The notes: generated from the sequence alone by a model not told the origin. A stretch of DNA of 64,000 bases from JAGFIY01 sp964499285 (GCA_964499285.1 CAZCLA010000011.1:1-64000); one strand, 5' to 3'. Positions 15,332 through 25,327 are shown, counted from the first letter of the stretch. A program made the numbers and translations.

Positions 15332-17398
15332 ATGAAAAAAATAATTTTATTTTTTGTTTTAGTCTCTGTCACTTTCAATTATTGTTCTACTTTTAATGAT
15401 ATCGCGGTAACCTCGCCGGATGGAAAGATTAAGATACAATTTTTACTAGTCGAAGATAACAAACCGGCTTACACAATCACTTTTAATGATCAAATCATTA
15501 TTGATACATCAACGCTTGGATTTGACTTTAAGAATGCCGAACCATTTGATCGAAACTTCACAATCGTCAATATCTCCGAATGTTCGTTTTCTGAAATGTG
15601 GAAAATGCCATGGGGAGAGCAATCCGAAGTGTTCAATAATTACAATGAAATTATTGTAGAATTGAAAGAAGCTTCGGGACTTGAAAGAAGAATGAATCTT
15701 GTATTCCGTGCATTTGATGACGGAATAGGATTTCGGTATGAAATTCCTGAACAGCCTAATCTAAGAAACGTAAATATTATGGATGAACTGACACAATTTC
15801 AGCTTACCGGTGATCATAAAGCTTGGTGGATTCCCGGCGACTGGGATATTTATGAACATCTTTACAGAACAACGAGTGTAAGTAACATAATTGTAGATCC
15901 GGTAATGTTCGAAAACTCTCTTGCTCAAACTTATATACCTTATAATGCGGTCAACACACCGATTACTATGAAAACCGACGACGGAATTTATCTCAGCTTT
16001 CATGAAGCGAATCTCACGAATTATTCCGGCATGACTCTTTTAGTAGATAACGATAAACTACTAATGCAAAGCGAGCTTGTGAGTTCCCCGGATGAATCAA
16101 AAGTTAAAATTACTACGCCATTTAAAACACCTTGGAGAACAATTCAAATTAGTGAGACCGCCGGTGAATTGATCGAATCAAAATTAATCGTAAACCTAAA
16201 CGAACCAAATACACTCGAAGATATTTCTTGGATCAAACCCATGAAATATGTCGGAATTTGGTGGGAAATGCATGTTGATAAATCCAGCTGGGATATGCAA
16301 AGCGGAAGGCATGGTGCAACGACTGAAAACGCAAAACGTTATATCGATTTTGCCGCAGAGAATAATATTAATGCGGTTCTAATTGAAGGATGGAATACAG
16401 GTTGGGAGCATTGGATCGGTTTTGAGGAAAGAGAAGGTGTGTTCGATTTTGTAACTCCGTACCCGGATTATGATCTTGAAGAAGTCGTACGTTATGCCGA
16501 TGAAAAAAGAGTTGAAATTATAATGCATCACGAAACTTCTGCTGCGGTACGAACCTATGAAGCACAGCTCGACACTGCATATTCGTTGTGTAAGCAGCTT
16601 GGAATTCATGCCGTTAAAACTGGTTATGTCGGTAGAATAATACCAAAAGGAGAATATCATCACGGGCAATACATGGTTAATCATTATCGCAAAGTGCTTG
16701 AGACCGCCGCAAAATATCACATAATGATAAATGCTCACGAACCAATTAAACCTACCGGCATCCGGAGAACTTTCCCAAATATGATTAGTCGTGAGGGTTT
16801 ACGAGGACAAGAATTTAATGCTTGGTCACAGGACGGCGGAAATCCGCCCGAGCATCTGACGATCGTTCCATTTACAAGAATGTTAGCTGGTCCCGTCGAT
16901 TTTACTCCGGGAATTTTTGATATAAAAATGGATAAATATAAACCGAATAATCAAGTTAATACAACACTCGCTCATCAACTTGCTTTGTATGTCGTTATAT
17001 ACAGTCCGCTTCAGATGGCTGCAGATCTTCCGGAAAATTATGAAGACCATCCGGCATTTCAATTCATAAGAGACGTTGGAATAGACTGGGATGAATCAAA
17101 AGTTATTAACGGTGAAATTGGAGACTACGTGACAATCGTGAGGAAAGAAAAAGGAACCGGCAATTGGTTTTTAGGATGCATTACAGATGAAAATTCGCGC
17201 GAGTTTAATATAGATTTATCATTCCTTGACCCTGATGAAGTTTATGATGCAATAATTTATAAAGATGCTCCGGAGGCACACTGGGATAAGAATCCAACGG
17301 CTTATGAAATTGAAGAAAAAGAATTGAACAGCGGTGAGACATTAAATCTAATTTTAGCTGAAGGAGGGGGAGCAGCCGTAAGTTTTATTAAAAAATAG
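15332..17398 (+). CDS. GH97 alpha-glucosidase (SusB-type, inverting)
   Basis: 688 residues from ATG 15332; the longer reading frame from 15275 would run into the symporter gene, and only from MKKIILFF does a signal peptide (with FNYCS, possibly a lipobox) appear. The N-terminal beta-sandwich is followed by a TIM barrel and a C-terminal beta domain. Three glutamates, Glu401 (HHET), Glu470 (AHEPIK) and Glu494 (RGQEF), have the same spacings (69 and 24) as SusB Glu439, Glu508 and Glu532, the catalytic/calcium residues of inverting GH97. GYVG replaces the Asp nucleophile site of the retaining branch. It should act in the periplasm on maltooligosaccharides and feed the symporter before it. Confidence 0.92.
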   Translation: MKKIILFFVLVSVTFNYCSTFNDIAVTSPDGKIKIQFLLVEDNKPAYTITFNDQIIIDTSTLGFDFKNAEPFDRNFTIVNISECSFSEMWKMPWGEQSEVFNNYNEIIVELKEASGLERRMNLVFRAFDDGIGFRYEIPEQPNLRNVNIMDELTQFQLTGDHKAWWIPGDWDIYEHLYRTTSVSNIIVDPVMFENSLAQTYIPYNAVNTPITMKTDDGIYLSFHEANLTNYSGMTLLVDNDKLLMQSELVSSPDESKVKITTPFKTPWRTIQISETAGELIESKLIVNLNEPNTLEDISWIKPMKYVGIWWEMHVDKSSWDMQSGRHGATTENAKRYIDFAAENNINAVLIEGWNTGWEHWIGFEEREGVFDFVTPYPDYDLEEVVRYADEKRVEIIMHHETSAAVRTYEAQLDTAYSLCKQLGIHAVKTGYVGRIIPKGEYHHGQYMVNHYRKVLETAAKYHIMINAHEPIKPTGIRRTFPNMISREGLRGQEFNAWSQDGGNPPEHLTIVPFTRMLAGPVDFTPGIFDIKMDKYKPNNQVNTTLAHQLALYVVIYSPLQMAADLPENYEDHPAFQFIRDVGIDWDESKVINGEIGDYVTIVRKEKGTGNWFLGCITDENSREFNIDLSFLDPDEVYDAIIYKDAPEAHWDKNPTAYEIEEKELNSGETLNLILAEGGGAAVSFIKK

Positions 17399-17400
17399 AT

Positions 17401-18555
17401 TTATTTTGTTACGATTCGAGGAATACTTTCCGGCAATCTTGAAAGTAGTTCATAATTGAGTTGGTTTACCATCTGCATAAAAGATGCTACAGAAATTTCG
17501 TTTTTTCCCTGTCTGCCAATAATTACGACTTGATCACCGCGCCTGACACCTTTTACATTTGTTATATCAACTATAATTAAATTCATATTCACTAAACCTA
17601 CAACCGGTGCGAACCTTCCTTTTATTAACACTTTTCCATTGTTGCTTAAACTTCTGCTGAATCCGTGAGCATAGCCGATTGGTATAACGGCAATTCTAGT
17701 TTTCCGTTCTGCAAGAAAGTGATTTCCGTAACCTATAAATTCTCCCATTTTCACCGTTTTTGTCGACATAACCTTACTTGTCCATTTAAGAACGCGCTTG
17801 AGAGGATCCTGTTCAAACATCCGCTTTTTTGTTAAGTGGTCAATGAAAGTCTCGGGACTCGGCCAGAAACCGTAACAGAGAATTCCTATTCTCACCAGAT
17901 CCATTCGCATATCAGGATAAGTCATAGCCGCAGCTGAGCTAGCCGAATGTTTATATTTGGAAACAATTCCTCTTCGTTTTAAATCGGAAAACATTTTTTC
18001 GAATTTTTCAAACTGGTCATGGACCCTAACATAATTTGAGATGCTTTCGGCTCCCGCATAATGTGTACAAATTCCTTCGATAATCAGATTCTCCTTGTTC
18101 TGTTTCAACAGTTCAACAAGCTTTCCTAAATTTCTTTCTGAAAATCCTGTTCTGTTCATTCCCGTTTCTAGTTCAATATGAATTCTTGCTGGTTTCTTCA
18201 GTTTCTTCGATAGCGAAATTGTTTTTCTCAAACGATCAAGATCGAACACATAAAATTGAATCTGTTTTTTAATCGCCCAATCAATTTCATCATCGTCAAT
18301 CCAACCCATTATCATTATTTCTGTTTTTTCCCGGGCGACAGTCAATACTCTAAGTGCTTCATCCGCGCTGTAAACAGAATAGTGATTTATTCCGCATACT
18401 TGAGAAAGTTTTACAAACGGTTCAATTCCATGTCCATAAGCGTTTCCCTTCACAACAGTTGAAAGCTTTACGTTTTTGCCTATTACTTTTTGTATGTAAT
18501 TATAATTTGATTTTAATGCGCTTTTGCTTAGTTCAATAGTTGAGGTATTAAACAT
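17401..18555 (-). CDS. alr: Alanine racemase
   Basis: A 384-residue PLP enzyme converting L-alanine to D-alanine for peptidoglycan. The PLP lysine is Lys36 in VVKGNAYGHG. ELETGMNRTGF and the DLVRIGILCYGF segment match the barrel's PLP-phosphate region, and FIGYGNHFLA with IPIGYAHGFSRSLSN carries the catalytic tyrosine from the partner subunit. Where most enzymes have CMDQ, this one has NMNL. Its start overlaps the end of the M20 amidohydrolase gene by 8 bp, so the two form a leftward operon. Its stop lies 2 bp from the convergent GH97 gene. Confidence 0.95.
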   Translation of the reverse strand: MFNTSTIELSKSALKSNYNYIQKVIGKNVKLSTVVKGNAYGHGIEPFVKLSQVCGINHYSVYSADEALRVLTVAREKTEIMIMGWIDDDEIDWAIKKQIQFYVFDLDRLRKTISLSKKLKKPARIHIELETGMNRTGFSERNLGKLVELLKQNKENLIIEGICTHYAGAESISNYVRVHDQFEKFEKMFSDLKRRGIVSKYKHSASSAAAMTYPDMRMDLVRIGILCYGFWPSPETFIDHLTKKRMFEQDPLKRVLKWTSKVMSTKTVKMGEFIGYGNHFLAERKTRIAVIPIGYAHGFSRSLSNNGKVLIKGRFAPVVGLVNMNLIIVDITNVKGVRRGDQVVIIGRQGKNEISVASFMQMVNQLNYELLSRLPESIPRIVTK

Positions 18556-19696
18556 TACTTTCCGTTATTTCTTTTACAATGTGATAAAATAATCTACTTC
18601 CTGTTTCGATAAGTTCATCAGGGAAATCATAATTAGGATTGTGAAGTGCCGGAGTGTTTTCACCGGCTCCTATTCCAAACAATGCACCTTTAATCTGTTC
18701 AGTAAAATGACCGAAATCTTCCGACCACTTAAAGGGATTTTCCATTAACTCATATTGTAGATTAAGTTTTTCGCAGGCGTTTTGCAGAATTTTTATACAT
18801 TCGGTATTATTTATCGTGGCAGGAAAATCTTCTGTGAATTCTATATTGATTGAAAGTGACTCTCTAGCAGCCATTTTTTTTGCAGTTTCAACTGCGGCAT
18901 TTGTTAAGATCTCCATATCATCGTTTCTGAAGCTCCGAAGAGTACACATTATTTCTGCGGCACCGGGAGATGTTCCGAAAGCTCGTTCGCCAAGTCTTGC
19001 ATGTATTACAGTAATTAGTCCGAAGTCCTTAAGGTCACTAATTGAAACCAAGCTTTGCAGTTTATCAATTATCTTAATCATTCCTTTTACCGGTGATATT
19101 CCTTTCTCAGGCTCCGCTGCATGACTTGTTTTTCCTTCCAACTTGATAATCATTCCCTTTGAAGCGGCTGCAAAGTGTTTGTTTTTCAAAATAGTTTTAC
19201 CAAGCTGAAATCCCGGCAGATTATGAAGAGCAAAAATATAATCCGGTTTCAATTTCGAAAATTTTTCATCTCTTAAAATTAATTCTGCACCTTCTCCTGT
19301 TTCTTCGGCAGGTTGATAAAGTAAAATCACCTTACCGGAATTAAGTTTTTCTTTTGATAAGATTAAACCTAATCCGGCGAGAACAGTCATATGACCATCG
19401 TGACCACATTTATGGGAAACCTTTCCATTTACTGAAGCATATTCAAAATCATTGGTTTCAAAAATTGGGAGAGCATCAAGTTCCGATCTAAACAAAATTG
19501 TTGCACCCGGATTACCGCTATCAAAAACAAACGCTATGCCGTTTCCGCCTATATTTTTTATTATGTGATCGGATTTACTATCTAAAAACTCGATTATTTT
19601 TTTTGCGGTTTGTTTCTCTTTATGTGCAAGTTCAGGAGTTCTATGAATCTCTTTTCTTAATTGAATGAGCGAATTTAATTCCGTATTTGATAACAT
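18548..19696 (-). CDS. M20 family amidohydrolase (N-acyl-amino acid/hippurate hydrolase-like)
   Basis: A 382-residue cytoplasmic metallo-amidohydrolase of the M20D/IAA-amidohydrolase group. Signatures are RKEIHRTPELAHKE at the N-terminus, the metal-binding KCGHDGHM (about 100-107), QPAEETGEGAE with the catalytic Glu and further metal ligand (about 133-143), FALHNLPG and the C-terminal LHNPNYDFPDE. It would release free amino acids from N-acyl derivatives. It is transcribed leftward with alr, overlapping it by 8 bp, which suggests a role in amino-acid or peptidoglycan-fragment recycling, though the exact substrate cannot be read. Confidence 0.9.
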   Translation of the reverse strand: MLSNTELNSLIQLRKEIHRTPELAHKEKQTAKKIIEFLDSKSDHIIKNIGGNGIAFVFDSGNPGATILFRSELDALPIFETNDFEYASVNGKVSHKCGHDGHMTVLAGLGLILSKEKLNSGKVILLYQPAEETGEGAELILRDEKFSKLKPDYIFALHNLPGFQLGKTILKNKHFAAASKGMIIKLEGKTSHAAEPEKGISPVKGMIKIIDKLQSLVSISDLKDFGLITVIHARLGERAFGTSPGAAEIMCTLRSFRNDDMEILTNAAVETAKKMAARESLSINIEFTEDFPATINNTECIKILQNACEKLNLQYELMENPFKWSEDFGHFTEQIKGALFGIGAGENTPALHNPNYDFPDELIETGSRLFYHIVKEITESNV

Positions 19697-19832
19697 ATGT
19701 GTTGGTTTTAGTTGTCTTTTTTAATCAAAACTAAACATATTAGTAAGTAAGTACAAATTTGTTAATATTTTTTAACATCTTAATAAACTGCTATTTTCAT
19801 TTATTATTTTATATCACTATTCGAGATTTATT

Positions 19833-20744
19833 TTGGAAGGGAAAATAATGGTTCTTGCTGCCGGTGTCTCAAGCAGGATGAAAATGCCGGATGACACAAT
19901 AACGGCGGATCAAAAACTTATCCGTGAGGCAGATAATTTATCAAAAGGTATGATTGGAGTGGGAAAAGATAATCGTCCTTTTATGGATTATCTTCTTTTT
20001 AATATTAGTGCTTCGGGTCATCGAGAAGTTCTTCTGATCATTAATGATAAAGATGAGTTTATTAAAAAGTATTACGGATTTGATAAACAAAATGTGGTAA
20101 AAATAGGGAAAATGGATCTTTCTTATGCAGTGCAATCGATCCCTGAAGGAAGAGCAAAACCAATGGGAACCGCCGATGCTGTTCTTCAAGGAATGTTAAG
20201 CAAGCCGGATTGGAGAGGCAATAAATTCACGGTTTGTAATTCGGATAATCTTTATTCGGTTAATGCATTGAAGTTGCTGCTAGAATCGGATAAAAAAAAT
20301 TCAATGATAAATTATGATCTGAGAGGATTAAACTATACCGATGAACGGCATAAAAAATTTGCGATCATCTCAGTTAACCAAGATGGTTATCTAAAATCAA
20401 TTATAGAAAAACCTTTAGAAAAGGAAATAGAAAATTTAAAAGAAGAAATGGGATATATAGGAATAAGCATGAATATTTTCCGGTTCGATTATGATTTACT
20501 GCTCCCGTACTTTCAAAAAACTCCTCTTACACCGGAAAGAGATGAAAAGGAAATACCTACAGCAATTAATATGATGGTAAAAGATCATGTTGATGGGATG
20601 TTTACTTATAAGTTATGTGAACACATCCCTGATATGACAAGTAAAAAGGATTTATTAGAAACTCGAAAATTTTTGGATAAGGAATTTTCCTCCGTTCAAC
20701 TTAGCCCGAATATTTTGGATTCCTCAAAAAACAATAAGAATTAA
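19833..20744 (+). CDS. Sugar-phosphate nucleotidyltransferase-like protein
   Basis: A 303-residue protein opening with the nucleotide-binding signature VLAAGVSSRMKMP (about 7-19) of the NTP_transferase fold. Later motifs are PMGTADAVLQGM (about 110-121) and CNSDNLYSVNALKLL (about 133-147), where the Asp would bind metal and the sugar nucleotide, plus IIEKPLEKE (about 190). Start is TTG 19833 with GGAAGG overlapping just after it; an ATG at 19848 is the alternative but would trim the nucleotide loop. Family members make UDP- or GDP-sugars or are regulatory relatives. It stands alone, divergent from the amidohydrolase. Confidence 0.8.
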   Translation: MEGKIMVLAAGVSSRMKMPDDTITADQKLIREADNLSKGMIGVGKDNRPFMDYLLFNISASGHREVLLIINDKDEFIKKYYGFDKQNVVKIGKMDLSYAVQSIPEGRAKPMGTADAVLQGMLSKPDWRGNKFTVCNSDNLYSVNALKLLLESDKKNSMINYDLRGLNYTDERHKKFAIISVNQDGYLKSIIEKPLEKEIENLKEEMGYIGISMNIFRFDYDLLLPYFQKTPLTPERDEKEIPTAINMMVKDHVDGMFTYKLCEHIPDMTSKKDLLETRKFLDKEFSSVQLSPNILDSSKNNKN

Positions 20745-20782
20745 AATTATTATTTAACGGAAGAATCAAAAATGGGAAAGAT

Positions 20783-21217
20783 CTATTTGATTTTTAATCT
20801 CCGGATTAATTTGCTATAAGTTTTTTCGGGAATTCGATCCTCCTTTAACAAGTTATTTAGATAATCGAAATTTAACTCAGCTTTTTCTGCTGCAGATTTT
20901 ACCGTTAATTTATTTTTTTTCAACAAAGATTTAAGTTTCTTTGAGCTTACGGTGGTATAATTTCTTCTTGGTATATGTGTATAGATTTCAGCTTCACTTA
21001 TTTTATTTGATAGGATTTTATCAATTCCGGATTTTAGAGCTCGATATTTTTTTTCACCGATTCTTTTTTTTCTTAAATCGGCTGCTATATTGGGCGCTCC
21101 CAGTTTTATTGCTAAGGTAAGCATCCTAACGGTAATATTATGTTTTTTTACTAATGTCTTTATTTCCTCTGCGTATTGTTTTTCCTTTTTTATTAATTCT
21201 TCCCATTTATTCGCCAT
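20783..21217 (-). CDS. Small basic protein with an internal helix-turn-helix-like duplication
   Basis: A 144-residue, Lys-rich protein. Two segments align with each other: about 20-68 (IKTLVKKHNITVRMLTLAIK... then KKRIGEKKYRALKSGIDKI) and about 92-141 (LKSLLKKNKLTVKSAAEKAE... then EDRIPEKTYSKLIRRLKI). Each unit has the layout of a XRE/Cro-like helix-turn-helix, so the protein may bind DNA through two such domains on one chain. Not recognised as a named family. Single gene between convergent and unidirectional neighbours. Confidence 0.6.
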   Translation of the reverse strand: MANKWEELIKKEKQYAEEIKTLVKKHNITVRMLTLAIKLGAPNIAADLRKKRIGEKKYRALKSGIDKILSNKISEAEIYTHIPRRNYTTVSSKKLKSLLKKNKLTVKSAAEKAELNFDYLNNLLKEDRIPEKTYSKLIRRLKIK

Positions 21218-21489
21218 AATGAACTCTTGATTAGTTATTTGACATTAAAACTCATGATAATATTAAAAGTACAAATTTTCAAGGCTGTTTAATAGTATTA
21301 TCGAAAGTATTCATATTCGAAAATCTTATTTTGTTTTATTTACTAAAATACTTGAATAATGCGAAAAGAATCTTTTTGTCTTAAAAGGAAGCAGAGACAA
21401 GAGTTTAATGATTTATAAAGTCAAAAATTATATTAATAGGTAAATTGAGTTTATTAATACTAAACTCAGATTAAAATATCCAAGAAAAA

Positions 21490-23004
21490 CTATAAGTACA
21501 AACCAGCGTCAGGGCCTAAAGGAATTCCCAATATAATCCAAATAATGAGTAAAATTGACCAGACAATAGTAAAAGTAATTGTATAAGGCAGCATTGTTGA
21601 GATAACAGTTCCTATTCCTGCTTTGCTGTCATATTTTTCCATGAATGCAACAATCAGAGCAAAGTATGACATCATTGGAGAGATTATATTTGTTACACTA
21701 TCGCCTACTCTATATGTTGCCTGAACTAGTTCAGGAGAGTATCCGAGAAGCATGAACATTGGGATAAAAACAGGAGCCATAATAGCCCACTTTGCTGACG
21801 CACTGCCCATTACCATATTTATTAACCCGGAAAGGAAAATAAATGCCAACATCAATGGAATGTCACCAAGTCCTGAAGATTTGAGTACTTCAGCACCCTC
21901 AATCGCAAAAATTAATCCGAGGTTTGTTTCCTTAAAATAAGCTACGAATTGAGCAGCAAAGAAAACCAGAACTATATAAATTCCTAATGTTTCCATTGCT
22001 TTTCCCATTCCTTTCATCACCATAGTATCATTTTTGTAAGTACCGGCACCAATACCATAAGCGATTCCGAGAATTCCCGCTCCGATAAAAATAAATGCAA
22101 CAATGCCGTCCATAAAAGGAGAATGAAGTATATCCCCGGTTTGAGGATCACGAAGATATCCTTGCTCAGGAATAAGTCCCGCAAGAATAAATACAGCCAG
22201 TAATACCGAAGCAATGAGAGCAAATCTTAATCCACGTCTTTCAGTGTCATTAATCTTTTTTAGTTCTTCCGGCTTCTCGTTTCCTGTGTACTCTCCTAAT
22301 CTTGGCATTACAAGTTTCTCAGTTACCCAAGTTCCGGTAATTGCAATTACAAAAGTTGAGACGACCATAAAGTAATAATTTGCAGCCGCACTGACTTTAT
22401 ATCCTTCTTGAATTATGTTCGCTGCCTCTTGAGATAGTCCCGCTAATAAAGGATCGATAGTTCCAAGCAGAAGGTTTGCACTATAACCTCCTGAAACTCC
22501 GGCAAAAGTAGCAGCCATACCGCCTATAGGATGTCTTCCAACTGCGAGAAAAATGATCGCACCCAACGGTACCAAAAGTACATATCCTACTTCGCTTGCA
22601 GTATTAGATAAGATACCGGCAAAAACCAAAACAAAGGTCAAAAGTTTTTTGGGAGCTGAAATTACAAGCAACCTCAGCGAGGTTCCAATCAGCCCGCTGC
22701 TTTCTGCAATTCCAATACCCAGCATAGAAACCAATACGGTACCCAACGGAGCAAATCCGGTAAAGTTGTCAACCATCGTGGTTAGAATAAAATGAAGTCC
22801 TTCAACGGACATTAAGTTGACGGGTGTAACAGTTTCACCGGTTCCCGGATGGACTACGGATAAATCAAAAAATGAAACGATCCAGGAAATAACTACTACA
22901 CCCAATGCAAACAAGAAAAATAATGTAGCCGGATGCGGAAGAGCATTCCCGATTTTTTCAACTATGGATAGAGATCTATTTATTAAACCTTTTTTTTCAT
23001 TCAT
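21490..23004 (-). CDS. AbgT-family transporter
   Basis: A 504-residue inner-membrane protein with about 11-13 spans and hairpins. IVEKIGNALPHPATLFFLFA near the N-terminus, the ASEVGYVLLVPLGAIIF segment, FAGVSGGYSANLL and the GSASAKWAIMAPVFIPMFM region near residues 395-415 are hallmarks of the AbgT/p-aminobenzoyl-glutamate transporter family, members of which import folate breakdown products or export sulfonamides as antiporters. No abgA/abgB-like hydrolase is adjacent, although an M20 amidohydrolase lies 2 kb away. Substrate therefore uncertain. Confidence 0.9.
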   Translation of the reverse strand: MNEKKGLINRSLSIVEKIGNALPHPATLFFLFALGVVVISWIVSFFDLSVVHPGTGETVTPVNLMSVEGLHFILTTMVDNFTGFAPLGTVLVSMLGIGIAESSGLIGTSLRLLVISAPKKLLTFVLVFAGILSNTASEVGYVLLVPLGAIIFLAVGRHPIGGMAATFAGVSGGYSANLLLGTIDPLLAGLSQEAANIIQEGYKVSAAANYYFMVVSTFVIAITGTWVTEKLVMPRLGEYTGNEKPEELKKINDTERRGLRFALIASVLLAVFILAGLIPEQGYLRDPQTGDILHSPFMDGIVAFIFIGAGILGIAYGIGAGTYKNDTMVMKGMGKAMETLGIYIVLVFFAAQFVAYFKETNLGLIFAIEGAEVLKSSGLGDIPLMLAFIFLSGLINMVMGSASAKWAIMAPVFIPMFMLLGYSPELVQATYRVGDSVTNIISPMMSYFALIVAFMEKYDSKAGIGTVISTMLPYTITFTIVWSILLIIWIILGIPLGPDAGLYL

Positions 23005-23270
23005 ATAAGATTTTCTGTTAATATTGTTAGAAGAAGTGCAGAATTTATAATTCTTAGGCGATTTTTACAAATTTTATTACCTCCCATAGGATTTTCTTCG
23101 GGGTGTAATTTGCTAAGATATTGTATTTAGTTGATTTTGCCTAATTAATCCCTTACCTTTTACTCAATACTTTTAATCCTTCCCTTATTCTCAGACTTTT
23201 TTTTGTTCTTTTTTACAGAAGCTAATTTTAACTAAATATTTTACGATCATAAAATAGGACAAGGAGTATT
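23005..23270. other. Divergent intergenic region
   Basis: 266 bp between the AbgT gene (leftward) and the T9SS-exported protein (rightward). It must hold both promoters. It is AT-rich with pyrimidine runs; I see no convincing -35/-10 pair, riboswitch or repeat. Confidence 0.5.
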
Positions 23271-25127
23271 ATGAAGAATACCATTCACTACGTATTTTAT
23301 CTTCTCCTGATTGCATGTCTTATCTCCAATCCCATTGCTGTGAATGCACAAAGCAATGTTCAAACTCCACAAAAACAACCGATAAAGAGTGTAATTCAGG
23401 AAGATGCACCTCAATTTGACAACTTGACCGTGCAGCAATTATCTCTTATGAATATGGCAAATCCAATTGAGTTTTCTTTGATCGGTTTGATGGTGCTTAC
23501 TTATCTTGCCGGTTCAGCAGGATACTATGTAACTATTGGTGTAATGAACAATGACAATTTTATGTTTGCAATAATAATGAACAACCTCTACCTGCCTTCA
23601 CTTGCATTTTCTGCCGGATTGCAAATTTTGGCTCTTCGGTTTAATCTTTCATTGCTGGGAGCTGTTTTGGGTGTTCCATTTAATCCTGCAAATGGTCTAA
23701 GTTTTTTTGTTCATTATTCTCTTACAAGGATGACCGATCCGACCCAACATCCTTTTGCTCAATTTGATAGACCTGTTGAACAAGGTGAAGACGATGCAGA
23801 TAATGAATATGCCGATCCAACAGAACCAACAGAACCTGCAATCACAGACCCGACACCTAACAACAATATCACTGCGGATGTCACTCAAGCTTGTTATTAT
23901 GGATGCACAGTTCCGAATATCGATCTAGACGATTCAAATCATCCTGACACCGATACTTATGCCGGGGATAAAAATGCATGCGGACCAACAGCGGCAGCAA
24001 ATAGTTTAAAATGGTTGTCGGATTTACCCGATAATGGTGTCACTATAAATCTATCTCATAGAGATCTGCTTGAACAGCTTAGTAATTTTATGAAGAGGCA
24101 ACGTAACAAAGGAGTCAGTCCGGAAAATTTTATTAGGGGGAAATTAGATTTCATTTCTGAATTTGGATTAAATATAAACGTAAAATTTCAAAGCGAATCG
24201 ATTACAGATACGGTCCGCGGTTCTTTTGGTTTTGCCTACGCAAGAAACGATAACAATGGAAATTATCCAACCTGGGACTGGCTGAAACAGCAGATGATTG
24301 ACGGCGAAGATGTTGAACTTCTTTATAAATGGCCTGATGGCGAAGGGGGATGGCGCGGTCACGTCGTGGTATTGACCGGATTTACAGAAACTGCAAACGG
24401 CGAAAAAAGAATTGCCTATAAACACGACAAAAAGCAAGGTCAAGCTGATTCTGGCGGTAAAGACGTGATTCAGGAATGGGCCGATGTAAAGGTTGATTCT
24501 CACGGAAGAATGATATTGCACAACAATGGAAGAACCAAATACGTAGCTCATGCAGTAGCAGAAAGTCCCGGAGAACCATTCACTCCGGTTGAATTAACAT
24601 CGTTTAACGCATCGTTAAATGAAAATGATGTTATGCTTTCTTGGACAACTGCCACTGAGATCAACAATTCCGGTTTTGAATTATTTAGAGATGGTAGTTT
24701 GATTAAATTTATCAACGGTAGCGGAACAACAAGTGAGGAGAAATATTATTCGTATACTGATCAAAATCTACCCAACGGAATTTATGAGTATGAACTGATT
24801 CAGATTGATTTTGACGGCACTCGGGAAAGTTCGGCAAAAATTAACGTTGAAGTCGATATTCCGTTGAAATACGAGCTTGCTCAAAATTATCCTAATCCGT
24901 TTAACCCAAGTACTAAGATTTCATTTTCCATTCCTCAATCGGATTTTGTAACAATTAAAGTATTTAATTCAATAGGGGAGGAAGTTAATACGTTGGTAAA
25001 CGAGTTAATGGATGCGGGAACACATATGGTTGAATTTAATGCGGATAAACTTTCGAATGGTGTCTATGTTTATACGCTCCAAACCGGGGCTCATTTCCAA
25101 TCGAAAAAAATGATTCTTTTAAAATAA
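23271..25127 (+). CDS. Secreted C39-like cysteine peptidase-fold protein with T9SS sorting domain
   Basis: 618 residues. The signal peptide (about 1-27, ending VNAQ) is followed by a hydrophobic, Met/Phe-rich region (about 65-145) that is unusual for an exported protein, then an acidic Pro/Thr linker. The papain-like C39_2 domain has the nucleophile Cys237 in ACGPTAAANSLKWL, His364 in GHVVVLTGF and a following KHDKKQG segment. An FN3-like domain (VELTSFNASLNEND..., about 440-530) and a C-terminal type IX secretion domain (LAQNYPNPFNPSTKISF to the end) complete it. It is probably released or anchored at the cell surface; whether it cleaves peptides is inferred from the Cys/His pair. Confidence 0.85.
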   Translation: MKNTIHYVFYLLLIACLISNPIAVNAQSNVQTPQKQPIKSVIQEDAPQFDNLTVQQLSLMNMANPIEFSLIGLMVLTYLAGSAGYYVTIGVMNNDNFMFAIIMNNLYLPSLAFSAGLQILALRFNLSLLGAVLGVPFNPANGLSFFVHYSLTRMTDPTQHPFAQFDRPVEQGEDDADNEYADPTEPTEPAITDPTPNNNITADVTQACYYGCTVPNIDLDDSNHPDTDTYAGDKNACGPTAAANSLKWLSDLPDNGVTINLSHRDLLEQLSNFMKRQRNKGVSPENFIRGKLDFISEFGLNINVKFQSESITDTVRGSFGFAYARNDNNGNYPTWDWLKQQMIDGEDVELLYKWPDGEGGWRGHVVVLTGFTETANGEKRIAYKHDKKQGQADSGGKDVIQEWADVKVDSHGRMILHNNGRTKYVAHAVAESPGEPFTPVELTSFNASLNENDVMLSWTTATEINNSGFELFRDGSLIKFINGSGTTSEEKYYSYTDQNLPNGIYEYELIQIDFDGTRESSAKINVEVDIPLKYELAQNYPNPFNPSTKISFSIPQSDFVTIKVFNSIGEEVNTLVNELMDAGTHMVEFNADKLSNGVYVYTLQTGAHFQSKKMILLK

Positions 25128-25154
25128 TTTATCAATAAAATTCATTCAGATTTC

Positions 25155-25188
25155 AATCCCCCGGGAATTTATCTCGGGGGATTTTTTT
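25155..25188 (+). terminator. Rho-independent terminator
   Basis: AATCCCCCG (25155-25163) pairs perfectly with CGGGGGATT (25175-25183), followed by a T-run to 25188. It ends the transcript of the T9SS-exported protein. Confidence 0.9.
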
Positions 25189-25327
25189 GAATTCATTCAG
25201 AATTCGAAACAGTCACTGAAAGTTCTATAAATCAGAAAAAAAAATCTTGTTATCTTTGTGTTCTGCATTATATTTGGAGCCGCAATTTTAAACAACTTAA
25301 TTAATACAAAAACGTGGGGGATAGACA

